NCBI RefSeq assembly: GCF_002741985.1
Contig: NZ_APHW01000029.1
Span: 1 to 51,837 of the forward strand
Source: Vibrio rotiferianus CAIM 577 = LMG 21460
GTDB lineage: Bacteria; Pseudomonadota; Gammaproteobacteria; Enterobacterales; Vibrionaceae
DNA length: 51,837 nucleotides
Reading direction: 5' to 3'
This document shows positions 38,514 through 49,032 of this stretch, piece by piece. The notes beneath the pieces were generated by a model, which was not told the origin of the DNA, did no database searches, and worked only from the letters and a program-made list of their open reading frames with translations. The position numbers were made by a program, and so were the translations under genes. Position 1 is the stretch's first letter, and every line of letters begins with the position of its first letter.

Positions 38514-39650
38514 ATGCAATTACCAAGTTTTCTAGAGGTCTATGAAGGACTGATCAGCACCTCTTCGATCAGCTCAACCGATCCAAGCTGGGATCAAGGC
38601 AATGCCAAAGTGATCGAGAAGCTAGCTTCTTGGTTTAAAGATCTTGGCTTCAGCGTTGAAGTGATCGAAGTGGAACCAGGCAAACACAATATGATCGCAC
38701 GTATGGGCGAAGGTGAAGGCGGTCTACTTCTAGCTGGTCACAGCGATACCGTGCCATTTGATGAAGGACGCTGGAGTTTTGATCCACATAAGCTGACCGA
38801 GAAAGACAACCGCTTTTACGGTTTGGGTACTGCGGATATGAAAGGCTTCTTTGCCTTTATTTATGAAGCGGTAAAGAAAGTCGATTGGAGTAAGCAGACC
38901 AAGCCGCTTTATGTATTGGCGACCTGTGATGAAGAAACCACCATGCTGGGTGCGCGTCATTTTACTGAGAATGCGCCTTTTAAACCGGACTACTGCATCA
39001 TTGGTGAGCCCACCAGCCTTGTACCCATTCGTGGTCACAAAGGGCATGTGGCAAATGCCATTCGCGTAACCGGCAAATCCGGTCACTCATCCGATCCAGC
39101 GCTCGGCGTCAACGCCATTGAAATCATGCATGAAGTCATGTTTGCTATGATGCAACTGCGTGACAAGCTAGTAAAAGAGTATCACCATCCGGGTTTTGCC
39201 ATTCCAAGCCCTACCCTAAACCTTGGTCATATCCATGGCGGTGACAGCGCAAACCGCATTTGTGGTTGTTGTGAACTGCATTACGACGTGCGCCCTCTTC
39301 CTGGGATCAGTCTTGATGGTTTGGAGAACATGCTGCGTGGCGCATTAAAAGAAGTCGAAGCAAAATGGCCAGGGCGATTAGAGATTATTCCCCTGCACGA
39401 GCCAATTCCGGGTTACGAATGCCAACATGACCACCCATTTATTGGTGGTGTTGAAGAGATCTGCCAAACCAGTTCAGAAACCGTCAACTACTGTACTGAA
39501 GCGCCTTTCCTTCAACAGTTGTGTCCAACGCTGGTTCTCGGCCCTGGTTCTATTGACCAAGCCCACCAGCCAGATGAGTTCCTCTCCTTCGACTTTATCG
39601 ACCCAACCATCGATGTGCTATCACGCGCAATGGTAAAATATTGTTGCTAG
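38514..39650 (+). CDS. argE: Acetylornithine deacetylase
   Basis: Zinc-dependent M20-family amidohydrolase that releases ornithine from N-acetylornithine in the linear arginine pathway. From the ATG at 38514 the protein is 378 residues. Metal and catalytic motifs are [32 protein letters not shown] and GEPTSL, and the dimerisation domain follows [21 protein letters not shown]. The C-terminal ligand is in DQAHQPDEF. The upstream in-frame start at 38421 adds a hydrophobic, unconserved stretch over the ARG boxes and is rejected. Confidence 0.96.
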   Translation: MQLPSFLEVYEGLISTSSISSTDPSWDQGNAKVIEKLASWFKDLGFSVEVIEVEPGKHNMIARMGEGEGGLLLAGHSDTVPFDEGRWSFDPHKLTEKDNRFYGLGTADMKGFFAFIYEAVKKVDWSKQTKPLYVLATCDEETTMLGARHFTENAPFKPDYCIIGEPTSLVPIRGHKGHVANAIRVTGKSGHSSDPALGVNAIEIMHEVMFAMMQLRDKLVKEYHHPGFAIPSPTLNLGHIHGGDSANRICGCCELHYDVRPLPGISLDGLENMLRGALKEVEAKWPGRLEIIPLHEPIPGYECQHDHPFIGGVEEICQTSSETVNYCTEAPFLQQLCPTLVLGPGSIDQAHQPDEFLSFDFIDPTIDVLSRAMVKYCC

Positions 39651-39672
39651 TCGCATTCTGTACTCGCTTCAC

Positions 39673-39696
39673 AATGCAGCTCGATTGAGCTGCATT
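39673..39696 (+). terminator. Terminator after argE
   Basis: Perfect 10-bp stem AATGCAGCTC/GAGCTGCATT with loop GATT, then TTGTTCTCTTT on the forward strand, 22 bp past the argE stop. Confidence 0.88.
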
Positions 39697-39928
39697 TTGT
39701 TCTCTTTACCACTATTCTTCTAGCACGCTATATCCTTATTTTAACGGCCATTTTGTAATTAATTTTCACTTCTACTGAGATAAGCTGGCCTAATTTTGCT
39801 CTAAATCAGGTCAGCAGCGGAATAATTGCAAACTTACTCTGCTTTATTTGACTAGAACTGGTGATTTTCGCTAGATTGGAGTCTTAACAAGGACAATGGA
39901 TGTAGTTTTTTTACGAGGCAGGATGACA

Positions 39929-42562
39929 ATGAACGAGAAATACGCCGCACTTAAAAGCAATGTGCGCATGTTGGGCCACCTTCTGGGCAACACAATTCGC
40001 GATGCCCATGGCGAAGAAATCTTCGAGAAAGTGGAAACCATTCGTAAATTATCCAAATCAGCCCAAGCTGGAAATAATGCTGACAGAGAAAGCTTAATTG
40101 AAGAAATTAAAAGCTTACCCGATGAGCAATTGACGCCTGTTACCCGCGCGTTCAACCAATTTCTAAACCTGACTAATATTGCTGAGCAGTACCATACCAT
40201 CTCACGCCACTGTGAAGAGCATATCTGCGAACCTGACGCAATTAACTCGCTGTTCTCAAAGCTAGTGCAAAATGATGTGAGCAAGCTAGACACGGCACAA
40301 GCGGTTCGCGACCTGAACATTGAATTGGTTCTAACTGCGCACCCAACCGAAATCACTCGTCGCACCATGATCAACAAACTGGTGAAGATCAACGAGTGCC
40401 TATCTAAGCTAGAGCTGAGCGATCTCTCTTTCAAAGAGCGTAAGAAAACTGAACGTCGCCTTGAGCAACTTATCGTTCAAAGCTGGCACTCTGACGTTAT
40501 CCGTCAGCAGCGTCCAACGCCTCTTGATGAAGCCAAGTGGGGCTTTGCGGTTGTAGAGAACTCACTATGGGAAGCCGTACCTGACTTCCTACGTGAAATG
40601 AACGACCGCCTGAAATCTTACCTTGGCGAAGGTCTACCAATTGATGCCCGCCCTGTGCACTTCTCATCTTGGATGGGTGGTGACCGTGACGGTAACCCAT
40701 TTGTAACCCACAGCGTGACTCGTGAAGTACTGCTTCTGTCTCGCTGGAAAGCGGCAGACCTATACCTTAATGACATCAACGAGCTGATCAGCGAACTGTC
40801 GATGACAGTATGCAACGATAAAGTTCGTGAGCTTGCCGGTGATGATCAGCACGAACCATACCGTGCGATCCTGAAACAGCTTCGTTCACTATTGAACGAA
40901 ACCAAAGACATTCTAGACGCGAAAGTTCATGGCCAGAAACTGGCAGTCAAAGCGCCACTGCAAAAAGTAGAGCAGCTTTGGGAACCGCTCTACGCGTGTT
41001 ACCAATCACTAAACGAATGTGGCATGGGCGTGATTGCTAACGGCTCACTGCTGGATACGCTACGCCGTGTTAAAGCGTTCGGTATCCACTTAGTTCGTCT
41101 CGATATCCGTCAAGAAAGTACTCGTCATGCCGATGTTCTATCTGAACTGACTCGTTATCTAGGTATTGGTGACTATGAGCAGTGGAGCGAGCAAGATAAG
41201 GTAGCTTTCCTAACCAACGAACTTGCATCTAAGCGCCCTCTTCTACCTCGTGACTGGGAACCATCAGAACCAGTTAAAGAGGTTTTGGATACCTGTAAGA
41301 TTGTTGCTGCGCAACCTCGCGAAGCGTTTGGTGCTTACGTTATCTCAATGGCACGTACCGCTTCTGACGTACTTGCCGTGCACCTACTGTTGCAAGAAGC
41401 AGGTTGTCCTTACCGCATGGACGTATGTCCTCTGTTCGAAACGCTAGACGATTTGAACAATGCAGAAGCGGTAATCAAACAACTGATGGGCATCGACCTA
41501 TACCGCGGCTTTATCCAAAACCACCAAATGGTGATGATCGGCTACTCTGACTCTGCAAAAGATGCAGGTGTAATGTCGGCGGGCTGGGCTCAATACCACG
41601 CGATGGATTCACTGGTTAAGGTTGCAGAAGAAGAAGGCGTTGAACTGACGCTATTCCATGGCCGTGGCGGTACGATTGGTCGCGGTGGTGCGCCAGCACA
41701 TGCTGCACTACTGTCTCAGCCACCTAAGAGTCTAAAAGGTGGTCTGCGTGTAACAGAACAAGGCGAGATGATTCGCTTTAAGCTTGGCCTACCAGATGTT
41801 GCGGTAAACAGCTTCAATCTGTATGCAAGTGCTATTCTAGAAGCGAACCTACTGCCACCACCAGAGCCTAAGCAAGAGTGGCGTGACCTAATGGATGTCC
41901 TGTCTGAAGTCAGCTGTGAAGCGTACCGTAACGTCGTTCGCGGTGAGCCTGATTTCGTCCCTTACTTCCGTCAAACAACACCTGAACTAGAGTTGGGCAA
42001 ACTACCTCTGGGCTCTCGTCCAGCGAAACGTAATCCAAACGGAGGTGTAGAAAGCTTACGTGCGATTCCGTGGATCTTCTCTTGGAGTCAAAACCGTTTG
42101 GTTCTGCCTGCGTGGTTAGGTGCAGGTGAAGCCATTCAGTACTCTGTAGACAAAGGCCACCAGGCGTTACTGGAAGAGATGTGTCGTGAATGGCCATTTT
42201 TCTCTACTCGCTTAGGTATGCTCGAGATGGTTTACACCAAGTGCAACATGGATATCTCCCGCTACTATGATCAACGCTTAGTTGAAAGTCAGCTGTTGCC
42301 ATTGGGTGACCGTCTGCGTGATCAACTTCAGCAAGACATCAAGTCCGTTCTGAATGTAGAAAACAACGAGAACTTAATGCAGAGTGACCCTTGGGGTCTT
42401 GAATCCATCCGTCTACGTAACATCTACGTTGAGCCATTGAACATGCTTCAAGCTGAGTTGCTGTACCGAACTCGCCAAACTGAGGAGCCTTCTGCAAACT
42501 TGGAAGAAGCCCTAATGGTGACGATTGCTGGTATCGCAGCAGGTATGCGTAACACTGGTTAA
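39929..42562 (+). CDS. ppc: Phosphoenolpyruvate carboxylase
   Basis: Anaplerotic enzyme that makes oxaloacetate from PEP and bicarbonate. The 877-residue protein (E. coli 883) starts [20 protein letters not shown]. It has the catalytic histidine signature [42 protein letters not shown] (second signature), the mobile loop [14 protein letters not shown], and the C-terminal MRNTG that closes the active site. The ATG at 39929, with AGGATGACA before it, is preferred over 39896. It follows argE, as in other vibrios. Confidence 0.97.
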   Translation: MNEKYAALKSNVRMLGHLLGNTIRDAHGEEIFEKVETIRKLSKSAQAGNNADRESLIEEIKSLPDEQLTPVTRAFNQFLNLTNIAEQYHTISRHCEEHICEPDAINSLFSKLVQNDVSKLDTAQAVRDLNIELVLTAHPTEITRRTMINKLVKINECLSKLELSDLSFKERKKTERRLEQLIVQSWHSDVIRQQRPTPLDEAKWGFAVVENSLWEAVPDFLREMNDRLKSYLGEGLPIDARPVHFSSWMGGDRDGNPFVTHSVTREVLLLSRWKAADLYLNDINELISELSMTVCNDKVRELAGDDQHEPYRAILKQLRSLLNETKDILDAKVHGQKLAVKAPLQKVEQLWEPLYACYQSLNECGMGVIANGSLLDTLRRVKAFGIHLVRLDIRQESTRHADVLSELTRYLGIGDYEQWSEQDKVAFLTNELASKRPLLPRDWEPSEPVKEVLDTCKIVAAQPREAFGAYVISMARTASDVLAVHLLLQEAGCPYRMDVCPLFETLDDLNNAEAVIKQLMGIDLYRGFIQNHQMVMIGYSDSAKDAGVMSAGWAQYHAMDSLVKVAEEEGVELTLFHGRGGTIGRGGAPAHAALLSQPPKSLKGGLRVTEQGEMIRFKLGLPDVAVNSFNLYASAILEANLLPPPEPKQEWRDLMDVLSEVSCEAYRNVVRGEPDFVPYFRQTTPELELGKLPLGSRPAKRNPNGGVESLRAIPWIFSWSQNRLVLPAWLGAGEAIQYSVDKGHQALLEEMCREWPFFSTRLGMLEMVYTKCNMDISRYYDQRLVESQLLPLGDRLRDQLQQDIKSVLNVENNENLMQSDPWGLESIRLRNIYVEPLNMLQAELLYRTRQTEEPSANLEEALMVTIAGIAAGMRNTG

Positions 42563-42580
42563 ACTACGCAGAAAAAACCA

Positions 42581-42606
42581 AAAGGCTGAGTGAAAGCTCA
42601 GCCTTT
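42581..42606 (+). terminator. Terminator after ppc
   Basis: 10-bp stem AAAGGCTGAG/CTCAGCCTTT with loop TGAAAG, followed by ATTATTA on the forward strand, 18 bp past the ppc stop. Confidence 0.88.
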
Positions 42607-42717
42607 ATTATTACCCACCAATCACTTTCACTCTCAGAACAAGAAATAACCAGTAAATAACTCTAAAGAAAAAACAAAAAGTCCCAGCAATACAAAACAA
42701 AACACTACCAAAAAACA

Positions 42718-42739
42718 CTATTGAGTATTTTATTAGTTT
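42718..42739. promoter_or_regulatory. Candidate LuxR/HapR binding site upstream of aphA
   Basis: The 22 bases from 42718 begin CTATTGA and continue through TTTTATTAG. About 14 of 22 positions match the published LuxR/HapR consensus (TTATTGAT... TTATCAATAA halves). In vibrios the high-density regulator LuxR/HapR represses aphA from a site upstream of its promoter, so position and sequence fit. The region is AT-rich and this is a candidate only. Confidence 0.45.
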
Positions 42740-42856
42740 TTTTGGGTAATTTTGTCCTAGTATTCCACTTCATGCTTATTATTTATATACTACTTGCCTG
42801 CTGGAAGCTCACAAGTCCAATCAAATAAGCTCCAGCTCGATGGGCACCCCATCACT

Positions 42857-42874
42857 CTAGGTGATAAACGGCTT
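42857..42874 (+). promoter_or_regulatory. Qrr small-RNA pairing segment in the aphA leader
   Basis: CTAGGTGA (42857-42864), 4 bases, CGGCTT (42869-42874) are complementary to TCACCTAG and AAGCCG of the conserved Qrr core (recalled as AAGCCGAGGGTCACCTAG). This would form 8 bp, a 4x4 internal loop and 6 bp. Qrr RNAs are known to activate aphA translation by pairing in its long 5' UTR. A nearby hairpin ACCAAC/GTTGGT (42887-42901) lies between this segment and the start codon. Confidence 0.75.
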
Positions 42875-42997
42875 TAAGGTGACAGGACCAACATTGTTGG
42901 TGCTATTTACACATTAAAAAACTCAAGCGTCATTAAGAACGCAACTGAAAGTGTAGATAGCTTGTTTACAAGTTTATTGACCATTTGGATTGAAGAC

Positions 42998-43537
42998 ATG
43001 TCATTACCACACGTAATCTTAACTGTACTTAGCACTCGCGACGCTACCGGTTACGACATCACTAAAGAATTCTCAGCTAGCATCGGTTACTTCTGGAAAG
43101 CAAGTCACCAACAAGTTTACCGTGAACTAAACAAAATGGCTGAGAAAGAACTGGTTACTTGCGTATTAGAACCTCAAGAAGGCAAACCAGACCGCAAGGT
43201 TTACTCAATCACTGACGCTGGCCGCAGCGCGCTGGGAGAGTGGTTTGATCAACCAACAGCACACCCAACGGTACGTGACGAATTCTCTGCGAAACTGATC
43301 GCTTGTGCAGTACAACCTGCGGCACCGTTCCGTGATCAACTTTCTGAGCTTGTAGAAGAATCTCGTAAGCTGGTTTCTCACTACAAAGAAATCGAAGCAG
43401 CGTACTACGCAACACCATCAACGCTAGACAAGCAAGCGCGCCTAGAACGTCTAACACTTCGTCGTAATCTAATGCTACGTGAAGCGTGGATTAACTGGGC
43501 GGAAGAAGTACTGACTGAACTTGAAGTGATCGGCTAA
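42998..43537 (+). CDS. aphA: Low-cell-density quorum-sensing regulator AphA (PadR family)
   Basis: Transcription factor of 179 residues that governs the low-density state, and virulence and biofilm genes, in vibrios. The N-terminal winged helix MSLPHVILTVLSTRDATGYDI, KASHQQVYRELNKM and the winged hairpin EPQEGKPDRKVYSITDAG are followed by a C-terminal coiled-coil dimer domain. The sequence is almost identical to V. cholerae AphA as I recall it. The ATG at 42998 is the conserved start; a start at 42962 adds unrelated residues. A leader of about 200 nt with Qrr complementarity precedes it. Its own terminator follows. Confidence 0.97.
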   Translation: MSLPHVILTVLSTRDATGYDITKEFSASIGYFWKASHQQVYRELNKMAEKELVTCVLEPQEGKPDRKVYSITDAGRSALGEWFDQPTAHPTVRDEFSAKLIACAVQPAAPFRDQLSELVEESRKLVSHYKEIEAAYYATPSTLDKQARLERLTLRRNLMLREAWINWAEEVLTELEVIG

Positions 43538-43560
43538 TTCTGTCACTTAAATTGAAACGA

Positions 43561-43588
43561 AAAAGGCTTGCCGATGGGCAAGCCTTTT
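43561..43588. terminator. Bidirectional terminator between aphA and metF
   Basis: 12-bp perfect stem AAAAGGCTTGCC/GGCAAGCCTTTT with loop GATG, between the convergent aphA and metF stop codons. Confidence 0.92.
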
Positions 43589-43607
43589 GTCTATCTGGGA
43601 AAGCGTA

Positions 43608-44552
<945 letters not shown>

Positions 44553-44558
44553 TTAAAT

Positions 44559-44582
44559 CGACGTTTAGACGTCTATATGTCT
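44559..44582 (-). promoter_or_regulatory. MetJ operator of metF
   Basis: Three adjacent 8-bp met boxes: CGACGTTT (44559-44566), the perfect AGACGTCT (44567-44574) and ATATGTCT (44575-44582). A weak fourth may follow. Tandem boxes without gaps are the mode of MetJ binding. The boxes lie 49 bp upstream of the metF start. Confidence 0.9.
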
Positions 44583-44724
44583 ACAGAATGTATTGAATAC
44601 GATTTAATGTCAACCTTGTGATTATGAATTTTTTTCAAGTTCATAATGAGGATAGTTCAAGTTGCTGTATGGCTAATCCTTAGCCGAAATTTCCTATTCA
44701 GTATGGCATTATCAAAATAATAAA

Positions 44725-44750
44725 AAAACCCGGAGATAGTCCGAGGTTTT
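44725..44750 (-). terminator. Terminator after metL
   Basis: Hairpin AAAACC/GGTTTT plus CGGA/TCCG with one bulged T and loop CTATC, followed on the reverse strand by a T run. It lies 32 bp past the metL stop. Confidence 0.8.
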
Positions 44751-44781
44751 GTTGTCGTTCGCAAAAATTGGTTTGGTCAGA

Positions 44782-47190
44782 TTAGAACAAACCTGCCAAG
44801 CGATTCAGGTCTGATTGAATCGCCCCAGCGGTCACTTCACGCCCTGCACCTGGACCACGAATCACTAATGGGTTGTCTTTGTACCATTTACTCTCGATAG
44901 CGAAGATATTGTCACACGGCAGCAAGTTCGCCAGTGCGTGCTCGCGTGATAATGCTTCAACACCCACCGTTGCTTTGCCATTACGCTCTAAACGCGCGAC
45001 ATAACGCAGCACTTGATCGTTTTTCTGCGCTTTGGTCAGACGCTCTTGCAGAATCTCACTTAGTATATCGCCATGATCAAAGAACGCATCCAAGCTCAAT
45101 TCTCGCAATTCCTCCGGTACAAGTGATTCCACTCTCACGCTCTCCGGCTCAATATCTAAACCTGATTCGCGAGCGAGGATAACCAGTTTACGCATCACGT
45201 CAGATCCATCTAAATCAGAGCGAGGGTCGGGTTCAGTCAAACCTTGTTGCCATGCTAAATCGACCAGTTCAGCGAACGGCACTGAGCCATCAAACTGCTG
45301 GAATAACCACGATAGCGTGCCAGAGAAGATGCCTGATAGTGCGACGATATCATCACCACTTTCACGCAAATCTCGAACGGTATGGTTTATCGGCAGCCCT
45401 GCACCAACGGTGGCATTGTACAGCCAGTGGCGACCAATCTTAGCAAAAGCGTCTTGTACTTGATGGTAGTACTGACTACCAGCAGAGCCAGCCACTTTGT
45501 TTGCCGAGATAAGATGAATACCTTGTTGCGCGATCTCCACATAACGTGACGCTAACTCTTTACTCGCGGTGACATCAAGCACCACCGCTTCATCAAAATT
45601 CTGAATCGCACCAAGCTTAGTTAACCACTTATCATCATTCTCGATACTCTCATCATTAAAACGCTGGGCAACTGTTGCTGCATCGATACCATTTTCATCG
45701 AACCAATAAGTCTGGCTATCGACCACTGCCACTAGCTCAAAGCTCATACCGTGACGTTTTTCGAGCTCTTCTTTTTGCTCAGAAAACAGCGCTAACCAAC
45801 TTGAGCCAATGTTGCCTTTACCGCACAAGGCGACAGCGACACGCTTCTGTGCTTGAAACAGTTGGCTATGAATACTTTGCACTAATCCTTCCACTTCTGC
45901 GCGGCGTAACACCGCGACCAAGCTCAAGCCAGATTCCGCCTCAGAAATAAACTCCACCGGTGAATGCTTTAGCTGTTGGTAAAAACCAAAGCAGTGATTT
46001 GCGTTTTTTGTCACGCCAGCACCGACGGCAGCAAGCAGTGAGTAGCCTTCTTTTAGTTTGATCTCTGCTTCAACGGCTAACTCTTGCAGATAAGCTAATG
46101 CCCCGCCTGCAATCTCAGCAGTGTAGGCTAAGCGCAAGGTTTGCTGATCCTCTTGCGCTTCAAACGCTAATGGCTCCAGTTGGGCACGCTTTAGGGCTTG
46201 CAATACTTCTTTCTGCGCACGCTCAAAATCGTGACCGTGGATAAAAGACAGTTGAACCAACAACACTTCATCAAGAGACGTAATGATTTTAGCACCGCGA
46301 CCTGAAGCCAATACGCGCTCAATACGCGTTGAACCTGATTCCGGTTGATAGCTGCATTTGAGGTTCAAATCCATCGTGCTTTGAGCAACAGGCTGTAGTG
46401 TACGACTGTGCAGCACTGGCGCAGCCAAACGCGCAAGTTCACTCGCCTCATCTAAACGCAGCAGCGGCAACAAGCAAGCATCCGACACTAAACGTGGGTC
46501 TGCACTGTAAACGCCAGCAACATCGCTCCAGATGGTCACTGTGTTTACCTCAGCCAATGCACCAATCACCGTTGCTGAATAGTCAGAGCCATTACGCCCC
46601 AGCAGTACCGTCTCACCAGCTTCGTTTTGTGCCATAAATCCGGTGATGATTACGCGTTTATGGTTGTGTTGAGTCAATGCTTCTTTGATCAATGCATAAG
46701 AGCGAGCTCGGTCAACTTCTGGCTGTGTTCCAGCTTCTGCGCGTAAAAAGGCGCGAGAATCTTGCGCTACCGCAGGAAGATCCTGTTGTGATAACAGTGC
46801 AGCCAGTAAGCGTGACGACCATACTTCACCATGCCCAAGCACTGCTGCTTTTTGCGCCTCTGTAAGTGGCGCAGTTAACTCTGCTAGGGTACTGAATTCA
46901 TCTTGAAGAGAAGCAAGCAGTTGCGCTTGCACTTCACCTTCTAGTAAAGCTTCTACCAATTCAGTTTGGAACTGTCGCAAGCTCTGCAACGCTTCATGGG
47001 CAATGCGACCGTCTTTATCTAAGCCTTCTAAAAACTCGATCAAGCGATTGGTGGTTTTCCCTGCCGCAGAGACCACCACCAAGTCATTTTCTGCCGAATA
47101 CTCTTTAAGAATACTCACCACGCGCTGGTAGCATTCTGGGTTCGCTAAGCTGCTGCCGCCAAATTTATGCAGCTGACGTTGTACACTCAT
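44782..47190 (-). CDS. metL: Bifunctional aspartate kinase II / homoserine dehydrogenase II
   Basis: An 802-residue fusion that catalyses the first and third steps toward methionine and threonine. The kinase domain begins QLHKFGGSSLANPECYQRVV, with VVVSAAGKTTNRL and GRNGSDYSATVIGALAE. Regulatory ACT-like segments fill the middle (about 310-450). The dehydrogenase domain has the NADP loop VALCGKGNIGSSWLALF, LISANKVAGS and NATVGAGLPI, ending GAGREVTAGAIQSDL. The ATG at 47190, with GGGAGAGGAAGG before it, starts 16 bp after the metB stop: an E. coli-like metBL pair. The longer start at 47238 overlaps metB and is rejected. Confidence 0.96.
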   Translation of the reverse strand: MSVQRQLHKFGGSSLANPECYQRVVSILKEYSAENDLVVVSAAGKTTNRLIEFLEGLDKDGRIAHEALQSLRQFQTELVEALLEGEVQAQLLASLQDEFSTLAELTAPLTEAQKAAVLGHGEVWSSRLLAALLSQQDLPAVAQDSRAFLRAEAGTQPEVDRARSYALIKEALTQHNHKRVIITGFMAQNEAGETVLLGRNGSDYSATVIGALAEVNTVTIWSDVAGVYSADPRLVSDACLLPLLRLDEASELARLAAPVLHSRTLQPVAQSTMDLNLKCSYQPESGSTRIERVLASGRGAKIITSLDEVLLVQLSFIHGHDFERAQKEVLQALKRAQLEPLAFEAQEDQQTLRLAYTAEIAGGALAYLQELAVEAEIKLKEGYSLLAAVGAGVTKNANHCFGFYQQLKHSPVEFISEAESGLSLVAVLRRAEVEGLVQSIHSQLFQAQKRVAVALCGKGNIGSSWLALFSEQKEELEKRHGMSFELVAVVDSQTYWFDENGIDAATVAQRFNDESIENDDKWLTKLGAIQNFDEAVVLDVTASKELASRYVEIAQQGIHLISANKVAGSAGSQYYHQVQDAFAKIGRHWLYNATVGAGLPINHTVRDLRESGDDIVALSGIFSGTLSWLFQQFDGSVPFAELVDLAWQQGLTEPDPRSDLDGSDVMRKLVILARESGLDIEPESVRVESLVPEELRELSLDAFFDHGDILSEILQERLTKAQKNDQVLRYVARLERNGKATVGVEALSREHALANLLPCDNIFAIESKWYKDNPLVIRGPGAGREVTAGAIQSDLNRLAGLF

Positions 47191-47206
47191 GACCTTCCTC
47201 TCCCAA

Positions 47207-48369
47207 CTACTGTGCTGCTTTCGCGAATGCTTGCTCAAGATCGGTAATCAGATCCTGCGCATCTTCCAAGCCAACAGATAACCGTAGCAACTGCTCAGAG
47301 ACACCTGCTTCAGCCAGTGCTTCTTCACCCATCGCACGATGCGTCATTGAAGCTGGGTGGCAGATCAAGCTTTCTACCCCGCCTAGCGACTCTGCAAGAG
47401 AGAAGAGTTCAAGTTCTTTAACAAACACTTTTAGCTGCTCAAATGAGCCAGCAAACTCAAAGCTCAGCATTGAACCAAAACCTGATTGTTGTTTTTTCGC
47501 GATGTCGTGACCCGGATGCTCTGGCAAACTAGGGTGGTAAATCTTCGCCACCAAAGATTGCGTTTGTAAATACGTCAACACTTGCTGAGAGCTTTCTTCG
47601 TGAACTCGCATTCGTGCACCCAACGTACGAATTCCTCTAAGCGTCATGTAGCTATCAAATGGTGTACCCGTTGCACCAATGCAGTTGCCCCACCATGCCA
47701 ACTCTTCAGCATGCTCTTCGCTTTTAGTGATCACCACACCACCAATCACGTCAGAGTGACCATTAATGTACTTCGTCGTTGAGTGGATAACAAAGTCCGC
47801 ACCTAGATCTAAAGGCTTTTGGTACACAGGTGTCAAAAAGGTATTATCCACTGCGACTAATGCGCCTACCTGCTTCGCTTTCTCGCATACTGCCGCAATA
47901 TCGACCACGCGCACGAGCGGGTTAGACGGTGTTTCTAGTAAGACAAGCTTTGGCTTTTTAGCAATCGCAGCATCCAGAGCTTGCTGATCCGATTGGTCGA
48001 CAAACAGAACTTTAAAATCACCTTTGCTTGCTCGAGTATTGAACAGACGATAGGTCCCCCCCCGTAGCAATCGTGTGGCGCCACAATTAAGTCATCAGGA
48101 CCAAGAAATGCCGATACCCAAAGGTTTAATGCCGACGTACCGCAGTTAGTGACAACCGCACCTTTACCTGATTCAAGTTCGTATAGCGCTTTCTCCAGCA
48201 GACCTCGGTTTGGGTTACCGGAACGGGTGTAATCGTACTGTGGAACTTCACCAAATGCAGGGAATCCATAGTTAGTAGAAAGGTAGATTGGTGGTACTAC
48301 AGCGTGGTATTGACTGTCTGACTCGATACCAGTGCGTACAGCAATGGTCGCAGGCTTACGGGTGCTCAT
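47207..48369 (-). pseudogene. metB: Cystathionine gamma-synthase, frameshifted at a G8 run
   Basis: PLP enzyme that joins O-succinylhomoserine and cysteine. The start at 48369 reads MSTRKPATIAVRTGIESD, with TNYGFPAFGEVPQYDYTRSGNPNR and LESGKGAVVTNCGTSAL. The frame breaks at eight G on the coding strand (48056-48063), right after HDCY. Six G restore HDCYGGTYRLFNT and join the second part, which holds the PLP lysine in HSTTKYINGHSDVIGG and the C-terminal SLAESLGGVESLICHPASMTH. The restored protein is 386 residues, the E. coli length. The total length modulo 3 fits +2. Most likely a sequence error; if real, the strain would need methionine or another route. Confidence 0.93.
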
Positions 48370-48488
48370 GGGTGTATCCTTTCACGGGTGGTGACATCTA
48401 AATGGGAATGCGCTATATCTAGCTTATGCTGCTCACTTGATTAATACTCTTCCCTGACTATTAACCTCACTTTACTTGTCTAAAAATA

Positions 48489-48520
48489 AGACGTCAACAC
48501 TTCTAGACGTCTATATGTCT
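48489..48520. promoter_or_regulatory. MetJ operator between metB and metJ
   Basis: Four adjacent 8-bp met boxes: AGACGTCA (48489-48496), ACACTTCT (48497-48504), the perfect AGACGTCT (48505-48512) and ATATGTCT (48513-48520). The last two are identical to the last two boxes at metF. The site lies in the 229-bp divergent gap and can control both metBL and metJ. Confidence 0.92.
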
Positions 48521-48598
48521 TTGCTTATGGCGGTAAATGCAGCTAAAATCAGCACCTATATTTATTTTTCTAACTTATTACATTAATGAAGGTGCGCA

Positions 48599-48919
48599 AT
48601 GGCTGACTGGAATGGCGAATACATTAGCCCGTATGCTGAGCACGGTAAAAAAAGCGAACAAGTAAAAAAGATTACCGTCTCTATCCCGCTAAAAGTTTTA
48701 AAGGTGCTGACTGATGAGCGAACTCGCCGTCAGATCAACAACTTACGCCATGCAACTAACAGTGAACTACTATGTGAAGCGTTCCTACATGCGTACACAG
48801 GTCAACCACTGCCAACTGACGAAGACCTTCGTAAAGACCGTCCAGATGATATTCCTACAGAAGCGAAAGCGCTGATGACGGCTATGGGCATCGAATTCGA
48901 AGCGTTTGACGAAGAATAA
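48599..48919 (+). CDS. metJ: Methionine repressor MetJ
   Basis: S-adenosylmethionine-dependent ribbon-helix-helix repressor of methionine genes. It has 106 residues. The DNA-contacting strand is [21 protein letters not shown] (written here in part), followed by [20 protein letters not shown], and it ends in [10 protein letters not shown]. It is nearly identical to the enterobacterial protein. Divergent from metB, with the MetJ operator between them, so autoregulation is expected. Confidence 0.97.
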   Translation: MADWNGEYISPYAEHGKKSEQVKKITVSIPLKVLKVLTDERTRRQINNLRHATNSELLCEAFLHAYTGQPLPTDEDLRKDRPDDIPTEAKALMTAMGIEFEAFDEE

Positions 48920-48979
48920 TTGCTTACAAATTCGTTAGCATGATGACGCTACGCCGGGGGTAGCTTCAGAGCAAACTAA

Positions 48980-49003
48980 AAAGGGACGCTACTGCGTCCC
49001 TTT
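48980..49003. terminator. Bidirectional terminator between metJ and the malic enzyme gene
   Basis: Perfect 10-bp stem AAAGGGACGC/GCGTCCCTTT around loop TACT. CCTTTAT follows on the forward strand and T-rich sequence on the reverse. It lies between convergent stop codons. Confidence 0.88.
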
Positions 49004-49032
49004 CCTTTATCTGAAGAATTCTATTCTATCAC

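Noticed and set aside
39871..40434. 187-residue frame antisense to ppc
   Set aside because: It is a mirror of a strongly conserved gene on the other strand. Its Ser/Arg-rich composition is typical of antisense shadow frames.
47935..48369. Separate 144-residue truncated PLP enzyme
   Set aside because: It is the N-terminal part of metB up to the G8 frameshift, not an independent gene.
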